Shown piece after piece: positions 47,325-57,370 of a stretch of 64,000 bases of DNA (position 1 is its first letter; each line of letters begins with the position of its first letter). The notes beneath the pieces are model-generated. The model saw only the letters and a list, made by a program, of their open reading frames with translations, ran no database searches and was not told where the DNA came from. Source of the DNA: an uncultured Roseibium sp. (GTDB lineage: Bacteria; Pseudomonadota; Alphaproteobacteria; Rhizobiales; Stappiaceae); contig NZ_CANMNP010000008.1 in assembly GCF_947499295.1 (NCBI RefSeq), positions 186,001 through 250,000 on the forward strand, read 5' to 3'. The translations under genes and the position numbers were made by a program.

Positions 47325-47465
47325 CTTGCCACTCCTTCAGGTCGACTTTCTTTTCGATCCATCGAGAACCGTTCAGACCGACCGTTCACTTCGTCATCGG
47401 AACTAGAGCCCTGCCGTTGTGATCCATAGACCACAACCAGCTCTGTCCGCATTCGTCCCTTTGCC

Positions 47466-49121
47466 TTACCCGTTCAGGATCGCACCGGCTGGGGCTTCTT
47501 CTGCCGGCGCTTCAACAGCCTCGACAACTTCTTCTTCGTCTTCTTCTGCTTCGGCCGCCTGTGCCGCAAGCTCTTCTTCGGTGATCCAGCCTGCTGCGAT
47601 ACGCGCGGACATCACCATGTTTTCTGCATCGGCGCGAGAGACGTCGAAGTCGGAAAGGGCACCTTCGAAACGCTTGGTCTCACCATCCTTGCGTTCAGTC
47701 CAACCAACCAAGTCGTCAGCGGCACAGCCTGCAAAATCCTCGATGGTCTTGATGTCGTCCTTACCGAGAGCCACCAGCATAGCTGTTGTCAGGCCATCAA
47801 TCGAGCGCAACTCGTCAGAAACACCAAGAGCAATGCGTTCCTCGTCCTGCTTGGCTTCCAGTTCGCCGAGATAATCACGGGCACGAGCCTGAATTTCAAC
47901 GGCTGTGTCATCGTCGAAGCCTTCGATCATGGAAATTTCTTCAATTTCCACATAGGCAACTTCTTCTACCGAGGTGAAGCCTTCGGTTGCGAGCAGCTGA
48001 CCGACCATCTCATCAACATTGAGTGCTTCCATGAACAGCTGCGAGCGTTCCATGAACTCTTTCTGACGACGGTCGCTTTCTTCCTGCTCCGTCATGATGT
48101 CGATGGCCCAACCGGTCAGTTGAGATGCAAGCCGGACATTTTGGCCGCGGCGACCGATCGCAAGAGATAATTGGTCATCAGGAACCACGACTTCAATGCG
48201 TTCGGCGTCTTCATCGAGAACAACTTTCGCAACCTCAGCCGGCTGCAAAGCGTTGACGATGAATGTGGCCGCCTCATCATTCCACGGAATGATGTCGATT
48301 TTTTCGCCTTGCAATTCACCGACAACCGCCTGAACGCGGCTGCCGCGCATGCCGACACAGGCGCCGACTGGGTCAATGGACGAATCTTTGGAAATCACGG
48401 CAATCTTGGCGCGGGATCCTGGATCGCGTGCAACGGACTTGATTTCGATAACCCCGTCATAGATTTCCGGCACTTCCTGGGCAAACAGCTTTGCCATGAA
48501 TTGCGGATGCGTGCGCGACAGGAAAATCTGCGGTCCGCGCTGCTCGCGGCGAACGTCATAAATAAACGCGCGAATGCGGTCACCAGTGCGGAAGATTTCA
48601 CGCGGGATCAGCTCGTCACGACGGACAATGCCTTCGCCACGCCCCAGATCGACAATGACGTTGCCGTATTCCGCCCGTTTGACGACACCGTTGATAACTT
48701 CACCAACGCGGTCCTTGAATTCGTCAAACTGACGATCACGTTCTGCTTCGCGAACCTTCTGAACGATTACCTGTTTCGCGGACTGGGCTGCGATCCGGCC
48801 GAAATCAAGCGGCGGCAATGGCTCGGCAATGAAATCGCCGAGATTTGCTTCCGGGTTCCTGGCCTGTGCATCGGTTAGCGCAATGTCGGTAGAGACGTTT
48901 TCAACTGTCTCAACGACCTGCAGAAGACGCTGCAACCGGATTTCGCCGGTCTTCGGATTGATCTCAGCCCGAACTTCCGTTTCGGTTCCGTAGCGCGAGC
49001 GAGCCGCCTTCTGAATTGCGTCTTCCATTGCGTTGATGACGATCATCCGGTCGATCGATTTTTCCCGAGCGACCGCGTCAGCAATTTGCAGCAGTTCCAG
49101 CCGGTTCGCGCTGATTGCCAT
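47466..49121 (-). CDS. nusA: transcription termination/antitermination factor NusA
   Basis: 551 residues. NusA N-terminal domain, S1 (GVVKRAEYGNVIVDLGRGEG), two KH domains (DPVGACVGMRGSRVQAVVGELQGEKIDI; LAIGRRGQNVRLASQLTG) and two C-terminal acidic repeats (VEEVAYVEIEEI.. and DLVGWTERK..), ending in a very acidic tail (EAEEDEEEVVEAVEAP). Binds RNA polymerase and affects pausing and termination. 75 bases after rimP. Confidence 0.97.
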   Translation of the reverse strand: MAISANRLELLQIADAVAREKSIDRMIVINAMEDAIQKAARSRYGTETEVRAEINPKTGEIRLQRLLQVVETVENVSTDIALTDAQARNPEANLGDFIAEPLPPLDFGRIAAQSAKQVIVQKVREAERDRQFDEFKDRVGEVINGVVKRAEYGNVIVDLGRGEGIVRRDELIPREIFRTGDRIRAFIYDVRREQRGPQIFLSRTHPQFMAKLFAQEVPEIYDGVIEIKSVARDPGSRAKIAVISKDSSIDPVGACVGMRGSRVQAVVGELQGEKIDIIPWNDEAATFIVNALQPAEVAKVVLDEDAERIEVVVPDDQLSLAIGRRGQNVRLASQLTGWAIDIMTEQEESDRRQKEFMERSQLFMEALNVDEMVGQLLATEGFTSVEEVAYVEIEEISMIEGFDDDTAVEIQARARDYLGELEAKQDEERIALGVSDELRSIDGLTTAMLVALGKDDIKTIEDFAGCAADDLVGWTERKDGETKRFEGALSDFDVSRADAENMVMSARIAAGWITEEELAAQAAEAEEDEEEVVEAVEAPAEEAPAGAILNG

Positions 49122-49196
49122 TTTTCACTCCTCTTGCGCCAGAGTAATTCTTGTCTCGTGTCCGGCGCGTTGTTCCTTAGCCTCTGAGCTTTCGGC

Positions 49197-49790
49197 TCAG
49201 TTGGGCGTGTTGTCCTGTGCCAACTCCTCAGTCGGCTTCCGGGCAGCCAACGCCGCCTTTTCCGCCTGCAGAGCAGCTGTAATCAAATCGTCGGTGAGCA
49301 CCAGTTTCGCTTCGCCAATATCTTCAAGCGGTAGGTCAACGGTGTCCTTTTCGCCATCGGCCGCGTCAGGCAAACGGATCTGCGCCGCACCGTCCTGCGC
49401 ACCCAGGAGCAGTCCGCGAAACCGCTTTCGGCCTTCCTGCATGACCGTCATTTCGATTTTGAGTTCGTGTCCCGCCCAACGGTTGAAGTCTTCCGCGCGC
49501 ACCAAGGGTCGGTCAATGCCGGGCGAGGAAACTTCAAGGTGATAAGCTCGATTGATTGGATCCTCGACATCAAGCGCCGGCGAAACAGCGCGACTGATGG
49601 TTTCGCAATCTTCGACCGTCATGGTGCCATCGGGGCGCTCTGCCATGATCTGCAATGTGCAGCCATTGGCGGCGCTGATCTTGGTGCGCACCAGACGATA
49701 GCCGAGATCTTCAATGACCGGCTCAACAATTGCGGCAACACGAGCGTCCAGGCCCTGTTCCGTCACAATTCTCGGTTCGTGTGTGCTCAC
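49197..49790 (-). CDS. rimP: ribosome maturation factor RimP
   Basis: 197 residues from GTG 49790, which has AAGGAG six bases upstream (longer in-frame reading to 49838 lacks support). Two-domain Rim[20 protein letters not shown], then [19 protein letters not shown], and [16 protein letters not shown], followed by an Ala-rich tail beyond the usual length. Needed for 30S maturation; heads the nusA-infB cluster. Confidence 0.94.
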   Translation of the reverse strand: MSTHEPRIVTEQGLDARVAAIVEPVIEDLGYRLVRTKISAANGCTLQIMAERPDGTMTVEDCETISRAVSPALDVEDPINRAYHLEVSSPGIDRPLVRAEDFNRWAGHELKIEMTVMQEGRKRFRGLLLGAQDGAAQIRLPDAADGEKDTVDLPLEDIGEAKLVLTDDLITAALQAEKAALAARKPTEELAQDNTPN

Positions 49791-49901
49791 ACTTGGCTCC
49801 TTAAGAAGCAGTTGCCTGCTTTTGAGCATCAGATGCACCTGATCGTCGATTTACATAGGGCAATCCTGCTCGAATTCGTTGGTTTCCGGCGCCAGTTAAG
49901 C

Positions 49902-49933
49902 AAAAAAGAGCGGGTCCCCGGCGGGCCCACTCT
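49902..49933 (-). terminator. terminator downstream of trmB
   Basis: On the minus strand AGAGTGGGCCCGCC.../...GGACCCGCTCT forms a GC-rich hairpin (one G-T pair) followed by six T residues. It ends the metK-trmB unit before rimP. Confidence 0.82.
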
Positions 49934-50073
49934 CAAAGTGCTCAGATAAGCCGTTTGAGGTGAAACACCGGCTGTATAACGCCAAAGCCATTGCGAACGC
50001 AAGAGGCCCAGCCAAATTCATCAAAGAAGTTGGTGTGACAGTGACTTTCGGGCTTTCAATGCAAGCGCGGGCC

Positions 50074-50760
50074 TCAGATCCGGCGAAAGGTCAGATACCT
50101 TCCGACACGGCCTTCGCGAAGGGCCTTGTCCTCATAGCGCGTGCCTGGCCAGCCTCGCCAGGGCTGCTTCCAGTCGCTTGAAGTCCCGGCCGTCCATTCA
50201 AACTCCGGATGGTCGCGACAGTGACGCAGTGTCCAGTCGATATATGTGTCGATGTCACTGGCAAATCGGAATTCAGCCCCCGGCTTGATGACACGGGCAT
50301 AACGGCTCAGGTTCGGTTCATTGATGAACCGCCGCTTCCAGTGGCGCATCTTCGGCCAAGGGTCGGGATAAAGCTGGTAGGCAAGATCCAGAGAAGCGGA
50401 TGGCAGCCAGTCGAGCACATTGACCGCGTCATCATCATAGAGCTTCACGTTTTTCAGTTTCTCGTCGACCACGGCAGCAACCGCCTTGGCCATACTGCCA
50501 ACAAACGGTTCGACGCCTATAAAGCCTGTTCGCGGCTCCGAGCGTGCGCGGTGGAGCAAGTGCTCTCCGCCGCCAAATCCAACCTCGAGGCAGACCGTGT
50601 CAACGTCGGCGCCAAAGAGGCTTTTGAGATCCTCAGGCGCTGGACCGGTCAAATCAAGGGCCAGCCGCGGCAGCTCCCGTGCCATGAGGTCTTCACGGCG
50701 CGGACTGAGCGGCTTGCCTTTGCGCCGACCGAAAAAGGAGCCTTCGTAGCGTTCAGTCAT
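50074..50760 (-). CDS. trmB: tRNA (guanine-N7)-methyltransferase
   Basis: 228 residues. Methylates G46 in the tRNA variable loop. SAM-binding [15 protein letters not shown], then [16 protein letters not shown], and [19 protein letters not shown] (the catalytic PDPW.K..H.KRR motif). [12 protein letters not shown] follows. The basic N-terminus ([15 protein letters not shown]) is typical. Sixty-nine bases after metK. Confidence 0.96.
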   Translation of the reverse strand: MTERYEGSFFGRRKGKPLSPRREDLMARELPRLALDLTGPAPEDLKSLFGADVDTVCLEVGFGGGEHLLHRARSEPRTGFIGVEPFVGSMAKAVAAVVDEKLKNVKLYDDDAVNVLDWLPSASLDLAYQLYPDPWPKMRHWKRRFINEPNLSRYARVIKPGAEFRFASDIDTYIDWTLRHCRDHPEFEWTAGTSSDWKQPWRGWPGTRYEDKALREGRVGRYLTFRRI

Positions 50761-50829
50761 TCTTTTTAAACGTAGATCGCCGGCAGTTCACCGGCGACCT
50801 CCTTCTTTGCTTTATCAGCTGGTCAGAGC

Positions 50830-52002
50830 TTATCCCGCGAGCGGGCGAAGTTGATCAACCAGATCCGTCTTTTCCCAGGTGAAGCCACCATCTGCATCCG
50901 GCTCGCGGCCAAAATGACCATAAGCTGCGGTACGCTCGTAAATCGGATTGTTTAGCTTCAAGTGCTCACGAATGCCCCGCGGGCTCAAACCCATGACATC
51001 ACGCAGCGCCGCTTCCAGTTTCGCTTCGTCGCAATTACCTGTGCCGTGAAGGTCGACATAGACCGACAGCGGGTCGGATACGCCGATCGCATAGGACAGC
51101 TGAATGGTGCAGCGGTCTGCGAGATCAGCGGCGACGACGTTCTTGGCAAGGTAGCGCGCTGCATAGGCGGCAGAGCGATCAACCTTGGTGGGGTCCTTGC
51201 CGGAGAAAGCGCCACCGCCATGTGGGGCAGCACCGCCATACGTGTCGACGATAATCTTACGGCCGGTCAAACCTGCATCTCCGTCCGGACCCCCGATAAC
51301 AAAAGCGCCGGTCGGGTTCACGTGCCAAACGGTCTCGCCGGAAATCCAACCATCGGGCAGGGCCTGAAGAATGTATGGTTCAACGATGGCCTTCACGTCT
51401 TCCGACGTCAGAGCCGGGTCGAGATGCTGCGTCGACAGAACGATGGACGTCGCGGCGACAGGCTTGCCGTTTTCGTAGCGGACTGTGACCTGGCTTTTCG
51501 CATCCGGCCCGAGTGCCGGCTCCTTGCCGGACTTGCGTGCATCGGCGAGCAGCTGAAGGATCCTGTGTGCATAGAGGATCGGTGCCGGCATCAGCTCGGC
51601 GGTTTCACGGCAGGCATATCCGAACATGATGCCCTGGTCGCCCGCACCCTCATCCTTGTTGCCGCCAGCATCCACACCTTGCGCGATATGTGCGGACTGA
51701 GCATGCAGGTGTACTGCGATGTCGCAGTTTTCCCAATGAAACCCATCTTGCTCATAGCCGATATCTTTGACAGCCATGCGGGCGAGATGCGCGAGGTAGT
51801 CGCCCGTAATGTTTGCCGGGCCGCGGGTTTCGCCTGCGATCACGATCCGGTTCGTTGTGGCAAGCGTTTCGCAAGCAACGCGTGCTTCCGGCATTTCTCT
51901 GAGATAGGCATCGACGACGGCATCGGAGATGCGGTCGCACACTTTGTCCGGATGCCCTTCGGACACGGATTCAGACGTAAACAGGTAATTCTGACGTGCC
52001 AT
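50830..52002 (-). CDS. metK: S-adenosylmethionine synthase
   Basis: 390 residues; makes SAM from methionine and [16 protein letters not shown] is the methionine site, [13 protein letters not shown] is the family signature, and [19 protein letters not shown] the phosphate-binding loop. ATG 52002 (MARQNYLF) has AGAAGGA upstream; a longer in-frame reading to 52071 crosses the leader hairpin and is unlikely. Confidence 0.98.
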   Translation of the reverse strand: MARQNYLFTSESVSEGHPDKVCDRISDAVVDAYLREMPEARVACETLATTNRIVIAGETRGPANITGDYLAHLARMAVKDIGYEQDGFHWENCDIAVHLHAQSAHIAQGVDAGGNKDEGAGDQGIMFGYACRETAELMPAPILYAHRILQLLADARKSGKEPALGPDAKSQVTVRYENGKPVAATSIVLSTQHLDPALTSEDVKAIVEPYILQALPDGWISGETVWHVNPTGAFVIGGPDGDAGLTGRKIIVDTYGGAAPHGGGAFSGKDPTKVDRSAAYAARYLAKNVVAADLADRCTIQLSYAIGVSDPLSVYVDLHGTGNCDEAKLEAALRDVMGLSPRGIREHLKLNNPIYERTAAYGHFGREPDADGGFTWEKTDLVDQLRPLAG

Positions 52003-52034
52003 TGGCGATCGTCCTTCTGGGAATGAATATGACT

Positions 52035-52060
52035 GAAGCGGCGAATGACATCGCCGCTTC
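52035..52060 (-). promoter_or_regulatory. perfect hairpin in the metK leader
   Basis: GAAGCGGCGA-6 bases-TCGCCGCTTC is a perfect 10-base inverted repeat 33 bases before metK. It has no T run, so it is not a plain terminator. It could be an operator for the adjacent XRE protein or a stabilising RNA stem. Confidence 0.5.
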
Positions 52061-52114
52061 GAGTGCATCAATCTTAGAAGTTTTTCGCCACGTCAAGCTC
52101 GCGGTCGAATTTTG

Positions 52115-52519
52115 TTAGTCGTCACCGGCCAATGAACGGACCAGATCGACAATTCGACGACGCACTTTTGGGTTTTCGATCCTTACGAAGGCCTTGTTCA
52201 AAGACAGGCCTTCCGAGGACGACAGAAAGTCGACGACATAGGAAGTTGGCTGTGTTTCGCCAAAGCCTTCAGCCTCTTCAGGTGTTCCAGGAGCATCTTC
52301 GAAAAAGAAGGACACCGGCACTTTCAAAATTGTCGCAATATGCTGCAGCCGGCTTGCGCCAATCCGGTTGGTACCTTTTTCGTATTTCTGAATCTGCTGG
52401 AAGGTGATGCCGAGGGCTTCACCCAGTTTTTCCTGACTCATACCCAGCATCATCCGCCTGAGTCGAACTCGGCTTCCTACGTGAATATCAATCGGATTTG
52501 GAGACTTCTTACTGGGCAT
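52115..52519 (-). CDS. XRE-family helix-turn-helix regulator
   Basis: 134 residues. The DNA-binding domain covers about 10-70: VGSRVRLRRMMLGMSQEKLGEALGITFQQIQKYEKGTNRI, followed by a helical regulatory part ending LVRSLAGDD. This short form lies between lnt and metK in many rhizobial genomes. ATG 52519 (MPSKKSPNP) is chosen; reading to 52573 adds 18 residues of uncertain value. Target unknown; metK and itself are the first guesses. Confidence 0.9.
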   Translation of the reverse strand: MPSKKSPNPIDIHVGSRVRLRRMMLGMSQEKLGEALGITFQQIQKYEKGTNRIGASRLQHIATILKVPVSFFFEDAPGTPEEAEGFGETQPTSYVVDFLSSSEGLSLNKAFVRIENPKVRRRIVDLVRSLAGDD

Positions 52520-52711
52520 ATGCGTCACTCTTTCTTCTTCTCGCGGTGAATGTCCGCTCGTTTTCGTTTGCAACAGCTCCTCTTAAGTCCTCCCACAAGG
52601 TCCCAGAGGATCGAAGTTTGCCCGCAACTTTACACTGGTGCATGAAGCAGCCTTCAATCGGCTATTTCACGGTTGTATCACACTTCCTTCACTCAACTCA
52701 AACAATTTTTA

Positions 52712-54328
52712 TCAATTTATACGCGAGTCGCGGTTGTATTGTGAGATCCCCGCAAATACTACCAATGCGATTGAAATAATCAGCATGGGCAAGTCGCCAA
52801 ATACCCCATAGAGAGTTTTGCCTAACCTCTGCGGAAGCTGTCCGTCTATCACGCCTTTTTCGAAGATTTCGAGCTTGCCAATGACTTCACCCTTGCCGTC
52901 AAAAATGGCGGAAATACCGGTGTTTGCGGCTCTAATCATCGGGAGACCGGTTTCGATCGCCCGAAATCTTGCCTGAGCAAGATGTTGATAAGGTCCTGGT
53001 GTGCGGCCAAACCAGGCATCATTGGTTACATTCAAGAGAAAGTCGGGACCGTCTTCAGCCCCTGAAACACTTCCCGGAAAGATTGCCTCATAGCAAATCA
53101 GAGGTAGAAACCGGGATCCCTGAGAAACGCTGAGCGGTCGGCGTTGATAACCAGGGCTGAACCCTCCCGGAAGCCCGGCCAGATTGGTGATCCCGAGACT
53201 TTCCAGAATGGATTTGAAGGGAACGAACTCACCGAAGGGAACGAGCCTGACCTTGTCGTATATGCCCTTTACAGCCCCGTCTCCATCGACGACATAAACG
53301 CTGTTGAAGTATTCCGTTCCATTCGGACCGGCCTCTGCACGGACAGCGCCCAAGACAAGTTCGGTGTTGTCAGTGAGCACCTGCGCGATCCGGAACATTG
53401 CACCCGGCTCCTGCGTCAGTAGAAAAGGCACCGCCGATTCCGGCCATATCACGATGCGCTCCTGCCCAACGCGTGCATCGCCTCCGAGCGGCGCAGCTGT
53501 CATATCCAGAAATGTTCGAAAAATGAGGTCTCTGAACTCGGGCCGCCATTTGTCCTGCTGATCAATAGACGGCTGCACAATGCGCACATCCAGGTCAGAG
53601 GCCTTGGTCTCAATCGTCTGAAGCCTGAAAGCTCCGTATCCGGCGAGAACAAGCAGCAATGCCGCCGCAAGACCAACAGCCGACATTCGTTGCCGCAACG
53701 GTCTGGTATCTGCAAGAACGGCTGGGGTGGAAAAGATGGCAACAACCAAAAATGTCAGACCATAAATTCCAATCAGGCTTGCTGTTTGAGACAGCGCCAA
53801 AGACCCGGAAAATCCGTAGCCAAAAGCATTCCAGGGAAACCCGGTCAGCACATGGCCACGCAACCAATCTGCCAACGTCAGACACGCAGCAAGAAGAAGA
53901 ACGCGCCGAAACCTGTCACTCCAAAACAGCGCCGAAAAAGCAGTTCCGATACCAGTAAAGATAGCAAGACCAACCGGCATCGCCAGAACTGCAAACGGCA
54001 TCAGCCAGGCGAAGCGTTCGGCCTCGACGAGAAACGCTGCGCCAATCCACCAAAGACCTGCGAGGAAATAGCCGAAACCGAAGAGCCAGCCCAAGCCAAA
54101 TCCGGTTCGGAAACGCTTCAAGGCTCCACCGGATACAGCCTCCAGGGCACCATCCAGAAGCCAGATCAGACAAGGGAAAGTGACCAGGAGGACAATGGGA
54201 AGATTGTACGGGGGCAGCGCGAGTGCCGACGCGGCTCCACAGGCGATGCATAACAGCCACCGCTGCCATCCCCATGCCAACAGAAAATAATTGGGCAGGG
54301 CGGACAGCCGTTGAGACAACCAATGCAT
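52712..54328 (-). CDS. lnt: apolipoprotein N-acyltransferase
   Basis: 538 residues; adds the third acyl chain to lipoproteins at the outer face of the inner membrane. Multiple N-terminal helices precede the carbon-nitrogen hydrolase domain, whose catalytic residues are in VIWPESAVPF (Glu), GIYDKVRLVPFGEFVPF (Lys) and PLICYEAIFPG (Cys). A final C-terminal helix follows. Stands between corC and the XRE gene. Confidence 0.96.
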   Translation of the reverse strand: MHWLSQRLSALPNYFLLAWGWQRWLLCIACGAASALALPPYNLPIVLLVTFPCLIWLLDGALEAVSGGALKRFRTGFGLGWLFGFGYFLAGLWWIGAAFLVEAERFAWLMPFAVLAMPVGLAIFTGIGTAFSALFWSDRFRRVLLLAACLTLADWLRGHVLTGFPWNAFGYGFSGSLALSQTASLIGIYGLTFLVVAIFSTPAVLADTRPLRQRMSAVGLAAALLLVLAGYGAFRLQTIETKASDLDVRIVQPSIDQQDKWRPEFRDLIFRTFLDMTAAPLGGDARVGQERIVIWPESAVPFLLTQEPGAMFRIAQVLTDNTELVLGAVRAEAGPNGTEYFNSVYVVDGDGAVKGIYDKVRLVPFGEFVPFKSILESLGITNLAGLPGGFSPGYQRRPLSVSQGSRFLPLICYEAIFPGSVSGAEDGPDFLLNVTNDAWFGRTPGPYQHLAQARFRAIETGLPMIRAANTGISAIFDGKGEVIGKLEIFEKGVIDGQLPQRLGKTLYGVFGDLPMLIISIALVVFAGISQYNRDSRIN

Positions 54329-54423
54329 CAGAAACCTATTCCCCTTTGAAGTGCTGTGGAGCTTTGTCGGCTCCAGGCAAGAGGGTCAAGGTTTTATTGC
54401 CTGATATCAGAAAAGCCGACGGA

Positions 54424-55653
54424 TCAACGGCTCGTGCCGGAAACAGATTTGCGCGAAGGCTCTTTTGCCGGCTCTCGTTCAGAAACGCTTTGCGATGGCT
54501 CACCCTGGGCTTGTTCCGAAGCCGGCTGATCACTTCGCTTGTTGCGCCGCCGCAGCTCCTGGGGCCGTATTTCGGTCCGCCGGCGCCGGATCTTCAAACG
54601 CTTGATCCGCCGGGGGTCGGCGTCCATAACCTCGAATTCAAAGCCCGGCACTTCCTTGGGTACAAACAGCAGTTCGCCGCGCACAGGAACACGTCCTATC
54701 GAAACGTAAAGCAGTCCACCCAAGGTATCGACGTCCTCAGAGATTTCATCGCCGGTCAGCTGCGTGCCGAGGGCTTCATCCAACTCTTCCAGTGGAAGGC
54801 GCGGGTCAGCGGTCCAAACGCCTTCAGCCTCGAGAGCGAGCATAGATTCTTCGTCCTCATCATGCTCATCCTCAATGTCACCGACCACCTCTTCGACGAG
54901 ATCCTCCAATGAAACCAGTCCGTCGGTGCCACCATACTCATCAATGACCAGCGCCATCTGAATCCGTCCGGCCTGCATTTTCGCCATCAAGTCCGTTGCC
55001 GGCATGGAAGGCGGGACAAACAGAAGATCCCGCAACAGATCCGTTTCCTTTAGCGAAACCGACAAATCGACACTGGACAGATCGAGATGCGGCCTGTTGT
55101 GACCATTTCGGGCACCTCCATTGAGGTCATCTGGTTGTATCTCGGTTGCACTCTCACCGTTTTCCACAGTAGTTGCAGGCCGGTTTTGCGCACCGCGCTC
55201 CGCAATAAAGGCCATCACGTCCTTGATGTGGATCATTCCACGCGGATCATCGAGCGTGTCTTCATAGACAGGCATGCGGGAATGGCCGCTTGTCTGAAAC
55301 AATTCCATGACACGGCTGAGGCTGGTATCGAAATCAACTGCGTCGATGTCGGCACGCGGGATCATGGCGTCCTCGACGCGCAATTCTCTCAAGCGAAGAA
55401 TGTTTCCGAGAAGCAGGCGCTCTTCCGGCGAGAAGGCAGCATCACCACCGCCCTCGCGCGCGAGCTCGTCTTCAAGGTTTTCACGCAGGCTCGAAGAGTG
55501 ACGTCCCAAGCGCAAAACGCGTTTGAGCTTATCCAGAAAGGCCGCAGATCGCTGCGGCTTCATCTCTTGCGGGTCTTCCCCCTCCGGGGGCTGTCCGGAA
55601 GAAGCGGCCTTAGGCTCGCTTGCCGGACTTTCAGGTTCACTTACGTCCATCAT
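54424..55653 (-). CDS. corC: CBS-domain ion-efflux/hemolysin-type protein CorC
   Basis: 409 residues, no membrane segment. RVEDAMIPRADIDAVD starts the CBS pair; VIDEYGGTDGLVSLEDLVEEVVGDI is the second CBS signature; the C-terminal transporter-associated domain (DTLGGLLYVSIGRVPVRGE) follows. About 30 extra residues, low in complexity, sit between the CBS motifs, and the C-terminus has a long basic tail (RIKRLKIRRRR, then E/S-rich). Associated with Mg/Co homeostasis in the family. 36 bases from ybeY. Confidence 0.9.
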   Translation of the reverse strand: MMDVSEPESPASEPKAASSGQPPEGEDPQEMKPQRSAAFLDKLKRVLRLGRHSSSLRENLEDELAREGGGDAAFSPEERLLLGNILRLRELRVEDAMIPRADIDAVDFDTSLSRVMELFQTSGHSRMPVYEDTLDDPRGMIHIKDVMAFIAERGAQNRPATTVENGESATEIQPDDLNGGARNGHNRPHLDLSSVDLSVSLKETDLLRDLLFVPPSMPATDLMAKMQAGRIQMALVIDEYGGTDGLVSLEDLVEEVVGDIEDEHDEDEESMLALEAEGVWTADPRLPLEELDEALGTQLTGDEISEDVDTLGGLLYVSIGRVPVRGELLFVPKEVPGFEFEVMDADPRRIKRLKIRRRRTEIRPQELRRRNKRSDQPASEQAQGEPSQSVSEREPAKEPSRKSVSGTSR

Positions 55654-55689
55654 CCATCAATACAAGAACGCCACGCTACATGATGCCAT

Positions 55690-56205
55690 CTAACGGCCTT
55701 CCGCCACAAGTGGCCTGTCAGCGTAAGGGTCATCAATGCCTATAGTGGCCAATATGGTTTTCTCAAGGCTCTCCATCAGTTCAGCCTCATCATTTTCCTG
55801 ATGATCATAATCGAAAAGATGCAGCAAACCATGAATTGTCAAATGGGAAAGGTGATCGTCAAATTCAATTCCCAGCTCTTCCGCTTCGCGCATTATGGTT
55901 TCAAAAGCAAATACGATATCTCCTAAAAGCGGCCCGTAAACATCATCTTGCGGGTCACTGCCCGGAAAAGACAGCACATTTGTCGGCCTGTCTTTTTCTC
56001 GCCACTCTCTGTTCAGGTTGCGGATCGCATCATCATCAGTGAATAAAAGCGAGACTTCGGACCCGTTCCGGACTTCTAGGTCAGTCGCCTCAAATGCAGC
56101 TGCGATTGCTCGGGTAACAACTTTTTCCAAGCCAGATTCATCTGCCCAGCCGGCCGCCTCGATCGAAAGATCGATTTGAAACCCCTCCGGCAGGCTGTTC
56201 GACAT
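55690..56205 (-). CDS. ybeY: endoribonuclease/rRNA maturation factor YbeY
   Basis: 171 residues. The zinc motif is HGLLHLFDYDH (H-x3-H-x5-H), with DRPTNVLSFP upstream. Needed for 16S rRNA 3' processing and 70S quality control. Starts 15 bases after phoH stop and lies in the conserved phoH-ybeY-corC-lnt order. Confidence 0.96.
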   Translation of the reverse strand: MSNSLPEGFQIDLSIEAAGWADESGLEKVVTRAIAAAFEATDLEVRNGSEVSLLFTDDDAIRNLNREWREKDRPTNVLSFPGSDPQDDVYGPLLGDIVFAFETIMREAEELGIEFDDHLSHLTIHGLLHLFDYDHQENDEAELMESLEKTILATIGIDDPYADRPLVAEGR

Positions 56206-56220
56206 TCTTCGCCCCGGCTC

Positions 56221-57354
56221 TCAGGACGCTGCAGCTTCACGCGGTCTGGGCGGAACTCCGTCCTGACCATTGTCGCGCTTGCGTTCGTTGAAGCGGCGCT
56301 CACGTGCCACGGATTCCTCGCGGGAGGCGTTGTCATAGGCGGTGACGATGCGTCCAACCAACTCATGACGAACAACATCGGTTTCCGTGAAACGGATATG
56401 CGCAACCGCCTCGATATCCGTCAGAAGGCCCAAGGCCTCACGCAGACCGGATTTCTGACCTGCGGGCAAATCGATCTGACTTGGATCGCCGGTCACGATC
56501 ATTTTGGACCCTTCCCCGAGACGGGTCAGGAACATCTTCATCTGCATGGACGTGGTGTTCTGTGCTTCGTCAAGCAAAACAACAGCATTCGACAGCGTGC
56601 GGCCACGCATGAAAGCGAGCGGCGCAACTTCGATCATCCCGGACTGCAACCCGCGATCCACTTTTTCTGCCGGCATCATCTCGTAAAGAGCATCGTAGAT
56701 CGGTCGCAGGTAAGGATCGACCTTGTCTTTCATTTCGCCAGGCAAGAAGCCAAGACGCTCACCGGCCTCTACGGCGGGGCGGGAGAGGATCAGGCGCGCA
56801 ACGTCGCCGCGTTCCAGCAGGGCTGCCGCATATGCCACAGCCAGAAAGGTCTTGCCTGTGCCGGCAGGACCTGTTCCAAAAATCAGATCCGCCCGATCCA
56901 TGGCGCGAATATATGCGTCCTGAGTCGGCGTTCGAGCAACGATTGTTTTCCGGCGTGTTGCGATCTGCGCAAAGGCAAGGCGCGACTTCGGCTCCAGGGT
57001 CGGTAGCGGCAATTGTGCCTCGGCCGCCGCAGCCATGCGCAGGGCGCCGTCCACGTCGCCGGGGTGAATTTCCTGGCCCTGCAGCAGTCTTTGGTACATC
57101 GCCTCAAGCGCAGTGCGTGCCTGTGCACATCCGGCGCGAGACCCCTTCAGCGTCACCTGATTGCCGCGCGCAATGGCATCAATCCCAAGCCGCTGCTCGA
57201 TCAGCGCAAGGTTCTGGTCAAACTGACCGAACAGGTCGCCGATCAGCCGGTTGTCTTCAAAAGCAAGGACAATGTGGGTCAAATCGGATGCCGAAGCGGC
57301 GGAAGAGGATTGATCCGTGGACTTGCGGGAAGAAGATTGGCTGTCGCGCGTCAA
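56221..57354 (-). CDS. phoH: PhoH-family ATPase
   Basis: 377 residues from TTG 57354, preceded by AGGAGA at seven-base spacing and clear of miaB; ATG codons up to 57426 would overlap miaB by up to 56 bases. The Ser-rich start precedes a KH-like part (HIVLAFEDNRLIGDLFG..), Walker A GPAGTGKTFLA, the PAVEAGERLGFLPGEM motif and Walker B VVLLDEAQNTT. RNA-related ATPase that works with YbeY; exact role unsettled. Confidence 0.93.
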   Translation of the reverse strand: MTRDSQSSSRKSTDQSSSAASASDLTHIVLAFEDNRLIGDLFGQFDQNLALIEQRLGIDAIARGNQVTLKGSRAGCAQARTALEAMYQRLLQGQEIHPGDVDGALRMAAAAEAQLPLPTLEPKSRLAFAQIATRRKTIVARTPTQDAYIRAMDRADLIFGTGPAGTGKTFLAVAYAAALLERGDVARLILSRPAVEAGERLGFLPGEMKDKVDPYLRPIYDALYEMMPAEKVDRGLQSGMIEVAPLAFMRGRTLSNAVVLLDEAQNTTSMQMKMFLTRLGEGSKMIVTGDPSQIDLPAGQKSGLREALGLLTDIEAVAHIRFTETDVVRHELVGRIVTAYDNASREESVARERRFNERKRDNGQDGVPPRPREAAAS

Positions 57355-57370
57355 ATGACGTCTCCTGTTC

